Source of the DNA: JACPYF01 sp964348695
Lineage (GTDB): Bacteria > Patescibacteriota > Saccharimonadia > Saccharimonadales > Saccharimonadaceae
Direction of reading: 5' to 3'
Assembly (NCBI GenBank): GCA_964348695.1
Contig: CAYGDI010000002.1
Coordinates: 1-64,000 of the forward strand
Length of the DNA: 64,000 nt
Below, piece after piece: positions 54,020-61,053 of this stretch. Each line of letters starts with the position of its first letter. Within the stretch, counting starts at the first letter, position 1. Under the pieces are notes generated by a model. The model saw only the letters and a program-made list of their open reading frames with translations, had not been told where the DNA came from and did no database searches. A program made the position numbers and the translations under genes.

Positions 54020-54304
54020 TTATTGCTGTTCGATATTCTGCGTTTGTCTTGTTTCTATTGACCGTAGTAGGTTGTCAGGAACATTCAACAGGGATAATAC
54101 CCAGATCAACAACGACACTACTATTGTCGCACCTAGGACTGAACCAAACCCAAAAAATATACCTCGAACAAAATTAATCTTGTAGATTCTCCAGCGATTG
54201 GCGTAATGGTCATCATATAACTGCTCTAAAAGATCCCGTTGAGCACCAATAGTATTGTCTTTTTTAACCTGCTCTACATTGTTTTTGATTGATTTTTTGG
54301 ACAT
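54020..54304 (-). CDS. Small membrane protein, DUF5665-like
   Basis: 94 aa. A charged N-terminal helix precedes N-F-V-R-G-I-F-F-G-F-G-S-V-L-G-A-T-I-V-V, the signature I associate with DUF5665, forming one or two membrane passes. Function unknown. It is last of three small genes between gatB and dnaE. Confidence 0.65.
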   Translation of the reverse strand: MSKKSIKNNVEQVKKDNTIGAQRDLLEQLYDDHYANRWRIYKINFVRGIFFGFGSVLGATIVVSLLIWVLSLLNVPDNLLRSIETRQTQNIEQQ

Positions 54305-54311
54305 GAGTTAG

Positions 54312-54620
54312 TTATTTTGATGTGTTATTAAACTCTTTTTTGGCAGCTTCGGCGGCTTTTTTTGTACGTGTTTTTAGATCTTTTGCAGTTGTTTTGGCTT
54401 TTTTGATTTCTGCCTTTGCTTGACGTTTTGTCGCGTCAGTTTGTTTGATAGCTTCTGATTTTGCAGCTTCGTAAGCTTCCGTAGCTTCTTCTTTGACTTC
54501 GTCAGCTTTGTTTTTTAGATCTTCCCGCGTTTCTTTACCGCTCTTTGGCGCTGCTAAAACTCCGGCAACCGCTCCTGCGATTGCTCCAAAAAATGCTCCT
54601 ATTGCAAATTTTTTACTCAT
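54312..54620 (-). CDS. YtxH-like small protein
   Basis: 102 aa. The glycine-rich hydrophobic N-terminus (F-A-I-G-A-F-F-G-A-I-A-G-A-V-A-G) and P-K-S-G-K-E-T-R match YtxH proteins. A long A/K/E coiled helix follows. YtxH proteins are linked to envelope stress. The start overlaps the upstream stop by 1 nt. Confidence 0.8.
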   Translation of the reverse strand: MSKKFAIGAFFGAIAGAVAGVLAAPKSGKETREDLKNKADEVKEEATEAYEAAKSEAIKQTDATKRQAKAEIKKAKTTAKDLKTRTKKAAEAAKKEFNNTSK

Positions 54621-54877
54621 TATTTCTTCCCCTTTTTCTTACTTTCTTGATTGAATTGTTTCATGATCAGTTTTGCGATTATCATTGGTGAAGTGACTTT
54701 GCTAACTCCACTGACTACTGATTCTACGTTTTCTGCGGTTGTCTGAATCGAGGCCGCCACAGAGTTGACTCTCCGTGCAAATGTAATCAAAATTGAAAGC
54801 AAAATAATAGACAATAGTAGAGACAATGCTAGAAATACGCTTAAAATTATTACTAATATGTACGCTGGATCAGACAT
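54620..54877 (-). CDS. Small single-pass membrane protein (DUF948-like)
   Basis: 85 aa. A long N-terminal hydrophobic helix (about 6-33) is followed by a V/S/T-rich helix and a lysine tail, a pattern like DUF948 proteins that often precede ytxH. Assignment is by pattern and neighbour. GGAGAAA lies before ATG 54877. Confidence 0.65.
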   Translation of the reverse strand: MSDPAYILVIILSVFLALSLLLSIILLSILITFARRVNSVAASIQTTAENVESVVSGVSKVTSPMIIAKLIMKQFNQESKKKGKK

Positions 54878-54929
54878 GATTTTTCTCCTTTAGCTTTGCC
54901 AATATTATAGCATAAATGTTCTATCGACA

Positions 54930-56366
54930 TCACAGTTTTTGGCGGATCAATTTCTGAGCTAGTGCTGGATTTGCTTTGCCGTGTGAGAGTTTCATAACCT
55001 GTCCAACCAAGAATCCGATGGCTTTGTCATTACCAGCCTGAATGTCTTCAACCGCTTGTTTTGCTGACGGGTCGGCGAGAACTTGTTCGACGATTTTGAT
55101 AATCTCACTCTCGTTGCTAACTTGTAGAAGATTGTTTTTCTCTGCTATTTCTTTAGACGTCTTACCTGTATATTGTTCGTCAAACAACATGAGGAAAACT
55201 TCCTTCGCCGTCGTAGAGCTTAGTTGGTTCTCTTCTACCATGTGTGAAAGTTCTATCAACCGACGTGGACCAACAAGCCCGGAGTCAACAGCTGCGATAT
55301 CAATCTCATCAGACGAAGTCGAAGCAAACCAATTAAAAATCCTCTTCGTTATAGCAACATCCTCGCGTTCGTTGACTGCATCAAGTGTGATTGCAACAGG
55401 TGCATTATCCAAAATTTTATTCAAAACCGATTCGTTGAGTTGTAATTTTTCCCAGTCCGCACGGTATGCAGTAGGTAATTTTGGCAGTTTTGTTTTAATA
55501 TCAGCAATAGTTTCCGGGCTCAATACTATAGGCGGCAAATCAGGATCTGGCATGTAGCGATAATCAGGTGCGTTTTCTTTGGATCGCTGAGAAAAAGTCT
55601 TTTGCTTGTCATCGTCCCAGCCACGAGTTTCTTGTTCTATTTTTTTGCCTTTTTCCAGCAACTCACTTTGACGTTTGAACTCGTATTCGACAACTTTTTC
55701 AACTGCACGGAACGAATTGAGGTTTTTGACTTCAGCACGATTGCCAAGCTCACTGGCATCTTCTTCCGCAACAGAAATATTCACATCAAAACGCATATTG
55801 CCATGATACAAGTCACCGTGGGTCGCACCGACATATGTCATTAACAAATACAGTTCCTGTGCGTATGCCCTGGCTTGCTGTGCGCTATGGATATCCGGCT
55901 CGGATACGATTTCGATTAGCGGTGTGCCGACACGATTGAGATCAACCAAGCTATGGTCACTGTAGTGTGTTAATTTACCAGCATCAGCTTCTAGGTGAGC
56001 ATGATGTATGCGCACATCAAAAGTCTCGCCGTCGAGTGGGACTTTAACTAGCCCTGCCAAAATAATAGGTTCGTATAACTGAGTAATTTGGTAACCATTT
56101 GGCAAATCTGGATAAAAATAATGTTTGCGATCGAAACGGCTAGTCAGTGCGATTTCGCTACCCAGTGCCAAGCCAGCCTTTATAGCTAGTTCGACAGCAC
56201 TGTGGTTGAGCACAGGTAGCATACCAGGAAGACCATAATCAATTGGTGAGACAACGCTGTTTGGTGACTCGTCACGAGCATCATTGTTTGCACCGCTAAA
56301 CAATTTTGTCGTTGTAGCCAACTGCACATGACATTCGATACCGATTGTTGGGGCTAGTTTGCTCAT
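54930..56366 (-). CDS. gatB: Asp/Glu-tRNA amidotransferase subunit B
   Basis: 478 aa. It has I-G-I-E-C-H-V-Q-L near the start, the N-R-V-G-T-P-L-I-E-I-V-S-E-P-D block, R-Y-M-P-D-P-D-L-P-P and a C-terminal YqeY/GatB tail. It binds and activates mischarged Glu-tRNA-Gln or Asp-tRNA-Asn for GatA. Its start overlaps the preceding small gene by 4 bp. Confidence 0.96.
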   Translation of the reverse strand: MSKLAPTIGIECHVQLATTTKLFSGANNDARDESPNSVVSPIDYGLPGMLPVLNHSAVELAIKAGLALGSEIALTSRFDRKHYFYPDLPNGYQITQLYEPIILAGLVKVPLDGETFDVRIHHAHLEADAGKLTHYSDHSLVDLNRVGTPLIEIVSEPDIHSAQQARAYAQELYLLMTYVGATHGDLYHGNMRFDVNISVAEEDASELGNRAEVKNLNSFRAVEKVVEYEFKRQSELLEKGKKIEQETRGWDDDKQKTFSQRSKENAPDYRYMPDPDLPPIVLSPETIADIKTKLPKLPTAYRADWEKLQLNESVLNKILDNAPVAITLDAVNEREDVAITKRIFNWFASTSSDEIDIAAVDSGLVGPRRLIELSHMVEENQLSSTTAKEVFLMLFDEQYTGKTSKEIAEKNNLLQVSNESEIIKIVEQVLADPSAKQAVEDIQAGNDKAIGFLVGQVMKLSHGKANPALAQKLIRQKL

Positions 56367-56779
56367 AGAGCCCCCGTGTCTTTGAGCGCTTTTTTGTATG
56401 CCTGCAATGCGTAGCGAATAGTTTTGGGCTTGATGACGACATCTGACTCGTGGGCTATCTTGTTACGCAACTTGTGAGCTGCCCAAACTGCATCGTTGTT
56501 ACTAAATGTCGAGCGAGCATTTTTCATACGTTCACCCATTGTCTCTCCTGAAAATCCTCTAGCTTTTAGAGCAGCATCGAGTAGTTTATCAGCACTCAAA
56601 ATAGCCAAATGTTGCGATGCTTCGTCGTCTAGCGTGCTACCTTCTATCTTTAGCCATTTTCCACGAAACGCCTCCTGGTCTAGCCCTGGAGCTTTTTTAC
56701 GCGTCATACTGATCACAATCAGCAGCATAATACCGATAATGATAATACCAATCACCATGACAACAACAACGCTATTCAT
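56363..56779 (-). CDS. Membrane-anchored HEPN-like protein inside the gat operon
   Basis: 138 aa. One N-terminal helix (about 4-25) leads to a helical domain with H-K-L-R-N-K-I-A-H-E, which fits the R-x4-H motif of HEPN domains. It overlaps gatA by 8 bp and gatB by 4 bp, so it is a fixed member of the operon. HEPN domains are often RNA nucleases or scaffolds; a link to Gat function is inferred. ATG 56779 is chosen. Confidence 0.6.
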   Translation of the reverse strand: MNSVVVVMVIGIIIIGIMLLIVISMTRKKAPGLDQEAFRGKWLKIEGSTLDDEASQHLAILSADKLLDAALKARGFSGETMGERMKNARSTFSNNDAVWAAHKLRNKIAHESDVVIKPKTIRYALQAYKKALKDTGAL

Positions 56780-58178
56780 CGTCTCTCTCCATAGCTTTGG
56801 CCAAGGCCAATATGTCAGCATCTTTCTTGCGTTGGCCTATCAGCTGGACACCAACTGGCAATCCATCTTGAGTTTTACCTGCTGGCACACTGATAGCTGG
56901 CAATCCAGCGAGGCTAGCAGGAACGGTCATTACATCTGCTTTGTACATTTTTAGCGGATCGTCAGTGTTTTCGCCTAGTTTAAATGCTGCAGTTGGGGCA
57001 ACTGGACTGATCAATATATCATATGTTGCAAAAAGTTCGTCAAATTGACGTATCAGAAGCGTCCGTGCTTTTGCTGCTTGGTTAAAATACGCATCATAAA
57101 AACCACTTGACAGTACGTAGCTACCGATCAGTATGCGCCGTTTGTTCTCCGCCTCAAAACCTTTGTCACGACTTTCACCATACAGCTGTTCGAGGTCGCC
57201 AGATGCAGCACGTACCCCATATCTTACACCGTCATAACGCGCAAGGTTGGAACTAATCTCTGCCGGAACAATCACGTAATACATCGCCAAACTGATTGGA
57301 GCTAGCGGTAAACTCACCTCGTCTACACTGTGCCCTGCTGCCCGTAGGTTGTCACAGTAGTGCGTTACAATATCCCGAACTTCCTTGTAGACACCGTCGT
57401 CCATAGCTTCTTTGATAACACCAATCTTGAGTGATGTTGGTGTGTCTTTTTTTGCTTTGAAAAAATCTGTTAGAGTAGTCGCGTCGTAATCATCTTTGCC
57501 TGCAAGTATCTCCATGACTAGTTCGGTATCAGCAACATTTTTAGTCAATGGCCCTATCACATCTGTACTACTAGCCATAGCCACCACGCCAAAACGACTG
57601 ACCGTACCATATGTAGGCTTGAGACCAACGACACCGTTAAAGCTAGCTGGTTGACGTATCGAACCGCCCGTGTCGGTACCAAGTGCAAAAGGCACGATAT
57701 CGAGTGCAACTGCCACCGCCGAGCCACCCGATGAGCCTCCAGCAACTCTCGTTTGATCAACAGCATTTTTTGTAGGACCATATGCTGAATTTTCAGTACT
57801 CCCACCGTGAGCAAAGGCATCGAGGTTGGCCTTGCCGATGCAGATCGCACCCTCGGCTTCCAATTTTTCGATTGCAGTTGCCTGAATAGGTGTTTCAAAG
57901 TTTTCTAGTATTTTGCTGGCTGCCGTTGTAGGTGAGCCAAATGTCAAAAAATTGTCTTTAGCGATGAATGGCACACCTGCTAAGCGCCCTACTTTTTCAC
58001 CATTTTTGATCCGCTCATCTATTTCTTTTGCTCGCTCTAGTGCCCGTTCGCTCGTAGTACTGAGGAGTACATGAAAATCTGCGTTGTCTTGTGTGCGCGA
58101 AAGAGCAGTTTGTACTTGCTCGGTTGCACTACTAGAGCTTGAGACTACCGCGTCAACTATTGTTTGAATACGAGACAT
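56772..58178 (-). CDS. gatA: Asp/Glu-tRNA amidotransferase subunit A
   Basis: 468 aa amidase. The catalytic Lys is in F-I-A-K-D-N, and the cis-Ser and Ser nucleophile are in the G-G-S-S-G-G-S-A and G-T-D-T-G-G-S-I-R loop. It releases ammonia from glutamine for tRNA amidation. It directly follows gatC without a gap. Confidence 0.96.
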   Translation of the reverse strand: MSRIQTIVDAVVSSSSSATEQVQTALSRTQDNADFHVLLSTTSERALERAKEIDERIKNGEKVGRLAGVPFIAKDNFLTFGSPTTAASKILENFETPIQATAIEKLEAEGAICIGKANLDAFAHGGSTENSAYGPTKNAVDQTRVAGGSSGGSAVAVALDIVPFALGTDTGGSIRQPASFNGVVGLKPTYGTVSRFGVVAMASSTDVIGPLTKNVADTELVMEILAGKDDYDATTLTDFFKAKKDTPTSLKIGVIKEAMDDGVYKEVRDIVTHYCDNLRAAGHSVDEVSLPLAPISLAMYYVIVPAEISSNLARYDGVRYGVRAASGDLEQLYGESRDKGFEAENKRRILIGSYVLSSGFYDAYFNQAAKARTLLIRQFDELFATYDILISPVAPTAAFKLGENTDDPLKMYKADVMTVPASLAGLPAISVPAGKTQDGLPVGVQLIGQRKKDADILALAKAMERDDE

Positions 58179-58469
58179 CTAGATAACCTTCGGCACCTTT
58201 ATTTGGTCATCGAGCTGTTCTGGCGCAGTCGCCAACAGAGCTTGGCGATCCACCCCGTAGTCAATTACCTCGTCAGCACGATCGACATTCTGAGGATCAT
58301 TGACTTGGTACGTTGGCTCGACACCTTCTGTGTTGATGCCAGACAGATCACCGACATAGTTGAGAATCTTCTCCAGATCACCCTGCAGCGACTCGACTTC
58401 GTCGTCGGTCAAACTGAGGTTTGATAGATGTGACAAATGCACCACATCGTCTTTTGAGATTCTCGCCAT
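58179..58469 (-). CDS. gatC: Asp/Glu-tRNA amidotransferase subunit C
   Basis: 96 aa, usual size. H-L-S-H-L-S-N-L-S-L-T-D-D-E and the D-L-x-K-I-L-N-Y-V block match GatC, which wraps GatA and GatB. TATAAT ends 8 nt before ATG 58469, so the operon message probably begins leaderless. Confidence 0.93.
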   Translation of the reverse strand: MARISKDDVVHLSHLSNLSLTDDEVESLQGDLEKILNYVGDLSGINTEGVEPTYQVNDPQNVDRADEVIDYGVDRQALLATAPEQLDDQIKVPKVI

Positions 58470-58508
58470 TGCTGACTATTATACCAAAGATCACCGAGGT
58501 GTAACTAC

Positions 58509-58586
58509 TTGACAGTTTCAGTATATTTTTATATAGTAACTATTAATCTTCATATCTTTTGAAATCTATCGAAAGGTGGTGTGAAG
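58509..58586 (+). promoter_or_regulatory. Promoter and hairpin leader, family A copy 2
   Basis: TTGACA 58509-58514, 17 bp, TATAGT 58532-58537. CTTCATATC (58548-58556) pairs with GGTGTGAAG (58578-58586), which touches ATG 58587. The Shine-Dalgarno AAAGGTGG is partly in the 3' arm. Confidence 0.72.
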
Positions 58587-59048
58587 ATGTTTTTTGCAGG
58601 GTTACTCCTAGTCATATCGATTGCTTTTGTATGTCTAGCGGCATACATACTGGTTCAGTATCGCAGTTTTGAAGGGGCTGTGGCAACAGCAATTATTTGC
58701 GTAGCTGCTATTGCCTTCTTCGTCTTTGGGATTGTGGCTTTCCACACTGCTCAGGACCGCTCCAATGCTCGCTGGCAGGTCAAGCAGTTGCACGGCATGG
58801 GGTTCAACGAAGTCCGATACAACCAGGACCTCGACACAGTCAGCGCCACATTGCCAGGCCAACTAGCTGGATGTCAGATCAGTCTGTACTACGAAAGTGG
58901 CTACGACGACAGTGACGAGGAGGACATTGACGAACCACGATGGCTGCTCGATAGCCCTCCTGGAGACCGCCGTACGCCAGTAACAAGCTGGCAAGAGGTC
59001 GCAAAACGTCCAGACGTTGTTCGTTGGTGCAACAAGCTCAAGGAATAG
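58587..59048 (+). CDS. Family A two-TM small membrane protein (copy 2)
   Basis: 153 aa. Two hydrophobic helices (about 3-24 and 30-52) and a soluble domain with G-M-G-F, A-G-C-Q-I-S-L, an acidic insert (D-D-S-D-E-E-D) and final V-V-R-W-C. The insert makes it the most diverged copy. ATG 58587 is preferred over GTG 58581 because it is 7 nt from the ribosome site and matches the other copies. Function unknown. Confidence 0.75.
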   Translation: MFFAGLLLVISIAFVCLAAYILVQYRSFEGAVATAIICVAAIAFFVFGIVAFHTAQDRSNARWQVKQLHGMGFNEVRYNQDLDTVSATLPGQLAGCQISLYYESGYDDSDEEDIDEPRWLLDSPPGDRRTPVTSWQEVAKRPDVVRWCNKLKE

Positions 59049-59053
59049 GGCAA

Positions 59054-59100
59054 GCCCCGATGTTATCTGCTGCAAAGCAGAAAGCATCGGGGCGTTTTTT
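59054..59100 (+). terminator. Terminator of family A copy 2
   Basis: GCCCCGATG pairs with CATCGGGGC, with an inner CTGC/GCAG stem, followed by G and six T. Confidence 0.9.
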
Positions 59101-59122
59101 ATATTCTACAGCGCCTCGTTAC

Positions 59123-59198
59123 TTGACAAAATATGTATAAACTAATATAATAAATATCGTTCTTCATTCGCTCATACTCTACAGAAAGGAGCATGAAG
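59123..59198 (+). promoter_or_regulatory. Promoter and hairpin leader, family A copy 3
   Basis: TTGACA 59123-59128, 17 bp, TATAAT 59146-59151. CTTCAT (59162-59167) pairs with ATGAAG (59193-59198), and GCTC (59170-59173) with GAGC (59189-59192). The sequence differs from copies 1, 2 and 4, yet the stem next to the start codon is kept. The Shine-Dalgarno AAAGGAG lies in the 3' arm. Confidence 0.72.
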
Positions 59199-59633
59199 AT
59201 GAACGTTTTTTGGTGGATCGCCGTTGGCTGTTTAGTAGTGGTATTCATCGCAATAATCAGCGCCATAATCATCGCTGCGGTTGCACCCGCATCTTCGGCA
59301 GACGAGGGCGCTGTTGCAGTGTTTGTCATTGCACTGGTCTTGGCTGTGATCTTTGGATTTGCAGGACTACTCCTGCATGAACACCAGACGGAGAACGAGC
59401 GAAAACGAGATCTACAAAAGATCGGCTTTTCGTACGTCATTGTCACCAGCGAAAATAGTGCTGAGGTAAGTATGCCAACGCGCGCAAAGGGCTGCCGAAT
59501 CAAGCTCGAAAGAGACGGAAATTTCTGGGTACTGCGTGTACCAAAAGACCAGACCCGTTCCATCACTACTGCTGACGAAGTGGCCATGTGGCCCAGCGTC
59601 GTAGAGTGGTGCAAGCAGCCCCAACTAAAATAG
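59199..59633 (+). CDS. Family A two-TM small membrane protein (copy 3)
   Basis: 144 aa. N-terminal M-N-V-F-W-W plus helix (about 5-28), second helix (about 38-60), then K-R-D-L-Q-K-I-G-F, K-G-C-R-I-K-L-E, P-K-D-Q-T-R-S and W-P-S-V-V-E-W-C. It is closest to copy 4. ATG 59199 is chosen over ATG 59193, which is too close to the ribosome site. Function unknown. Confidence 0.78.
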   Translation: MNVFWWIAVGCLVVVFIAIISAIIIAAVAPASSADEGAVAVFVIALVLAVIFGFAGLLLHEHQTENERKRDLQKIGFSYVIVTSENSAEVSMPTRAKGCRIKLERDGNFWVLRVPKDQTRSITTADEVAMWPSVVEWCKQPQLK

Positions 59634-59653
59634 CGGCCTAGGTCGCTTACATA

Positions 59654-59700
59654 ACCCCGGTAACCAACCTAGCAATAGGAGACATTACCGGGGTGTTTTC
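59654..59700 (+). terminator. Terminator of family A copy 3
   Basis: ACCCCGGTAA pairs with TTACCGGGGT, followed by GTTTTC. Confidence 0.88.
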
Positions 59701-59758
59701 TTTGAAAACATTTTACACGCCACGTTCACTCTTCGCTGGATATTAAAATTGCAGATAT

Positions 59759-59836
59759 TTGACAAATATTACATATTTATGTATAATTTACATTAATCTT
59801 CATATCTTTTGTCAGCTAACGAAAGGTGGTGTGGAG
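59759..59836 (+). promoter_or_regulatory. Promoter and hairpin leader, family A copy 4
   Basis: TTGACA 59759-59764, 17 bp, TATAAT 59782-59787. CTTCATATC (59798-59806) pairs with GGTGTGGAG (59828-59836), touching ATG 59837. One A-to-G change relative to copy 2 turns a U-A into a U-G pair. Confidence 0.72.
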
Positions 59837-60262
59837 ATGAACATTGTATGGTGGGCTGCTGCGGGTTGCGCAGTATTGGCAATCGTCGGACTTGTTGTCG
59901 CGATCACCAGCGAAGACAATTCGAATACGCAGGACATTGCAGGCTTCTGTGTTGGAGTTGGCCTGGTCTGCGCTATCGTGTTTTTCATCGCAGGCTCATT
60001 TGTCGAAGACAGTCTCGTGCAGAAGCAGCAAAAAAAGGAGCTTCAGGCCGTTGGCTTCACATATGTGAATGTCGACGCGCTCGATGCAGCTGTCGTCAGT
60101 ATGCCTCAGCATAACAAAGGTTGTCGACTCAAGCTTGAGAAAACCGACAAGTTCTGGATGTTGCTGTTGCCGAAAGACCAGACACGCTCGGTCGTGTCTG
60201 CCACAGACACTGCGAAGTGGCCAAGCATCATTGACTGGTGCGGACAGCCAAAGGCGCAGTAG
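59837..60262 (+). CDS. Family A two-TM small membrane protein (copy 4)
   Basis: 141 aa. M-N-I-V-W-W start, two hydrophobic helices (about 5-23 and 35-55), then K-K-E-L-Q-A-V-G-F, K-G-C-R-L-K-L-E, P-K-D-Q-T-R-S and W-P-S-I-I-D-W-C. It is a tandem paralogue of copy 3. ATG 59837 directly abuts the leader hairpin; longer frames would start upstream of the -10 box. Function unknown. Confidence 0.78.
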   Translation: MNIVWWAAAGCAVLAIVGLVVAITSEDNSNTQDIAGFCVGVGLVCAIVFFIAGSFVEDSLVQKQQKKELQAVGFTYVNVDALDAAVVSMPQHNKGCRLKLEKTDKFWMLLLPKDQTRSVVSATDTAKWPSIIDWCGQPKAQ

Positions 60263-60280
60263 TAGCTACAAGCTGCTTTG

Positions 60281-60326
60281 CCCCGATAGTATTACTCGAA
60301 AGAGTAAACACTATCGGGGTGTTTTC
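60281..60326 (+). terminator. Terminator of family A copy 4
   Basis: CCCCGATAGT pairs with ACTATCGGGG, with an inner TACTC/GAGTA stem, followed by TGTTTTC. Confidence 0.9.
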
Positions 60327-60360
60327 TTTGTCTTTTTTATATCAAAATCCCAACCTATGA

Positions 60361-60398
60361 TGCCTCTTTTTTGTCCCGATCGGGACAAAAAAGAGGCA
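60361..60398. repeat. Perfect 38-bp palindrome
   Basis: Two 19-bp arms meet with no spacer (axis between 60379 and 60380). On both strands the T6 run is in the 5' arm and the A6 run in the 3' arm, unlike a terminator with a 3' T-tract. A dimer-protein site or cruciform is possible. Confidence 0.9.
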
Positions 60399-60495
60399 CA
60401 GTTGCTTAGTGTTGTAAAATAAGTTATTATCAGTTTGTAAAAGCTATTCATAAAACAGTCTGGGCTAAGGTATAAAAACTAGAAGATGAACAATA

Positions 60496-61038
60496 ATGTT
60501 TGATGAAATCAAAAACAAGATCATAGGTGGCGTTGTCGTATTAGTTATTGGAGGTACGGGTTTTGCCGTAAGTCAAACCGACATTGTCAGTAATTTCGCA
60601 GAAGAAACAGGCATGTCTCAAGAACAAGCTGAACAATATGCTAAAGATTCACAAGATGAAATGGAGTCATTTAGTAAAATTGGAGATGATTTTATTAATA
60701 GTGGCAACACCACAATTAGTGATGCATCTACCATTGACTGTCTTAACTACACCTATGAATGGGAAGACCCTAGCCTCAGCTGTAATGATGGTAAAGATCA
60801 GCTGCTAATTATCGGTAATGGAGATATTGAACTTGGCACCTGCTATAAAACACTCGACACGGATCTAGGAGATGCTGCTAAACCAAAGATACAAGAATGT
60901 ATACAGGAAATTGACGAAAATAATGCTAATTATGATTTACCAATAGCCTCCAGATTGATTGATAGTTCAGAGACTGAAGAAATGAAGAAATCAAACCTGT
61001 ATAATAAGTCTATTCTTCGAGCAGCTCTTGAGTCTTAA
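60496..61038 (+). CDS. Unknown membrane-anchored protein with extracellular cysteines
   Basis: 180 aa, not recognised. One N-terminal helix (about 9-27) is followed by an acidic external region. Four cysteines (in D-C-L-N-Y, L-S-C-N-D, G-T-C-Y and Q-E-C-I) probably pair outside the cell. It is convergent with uvrB. The ribosome site is weak (AGAAG) and codon use is A/T-rich, unlike the cassettes upstream. Confidence 0.65.
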   Translation: MFDEIKNKIIGGVVVLVIGGTGFAVSQTDIVSNFAEETGMSQEQAEQYAKDSQDEMESFSKIGDDFINSGNTTISDASTIDCLNYTYEWEDPSLSCNDGKDQLLIIGNGDIELGTCYKTLDTDLGDAAKPKIQECIQEIDENNANYDLPIASRLIDSSETEEMKKSNLYNKSILRAALES

Positions 61039-61053
61039 GAGATATTAGTTATA

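Noticed and set aside
60361..60398. Intrinsic terminator
   Set aside because: T-runs precede rather than follow the stem on both strands; a proper terminator already lies at 60281-60326.
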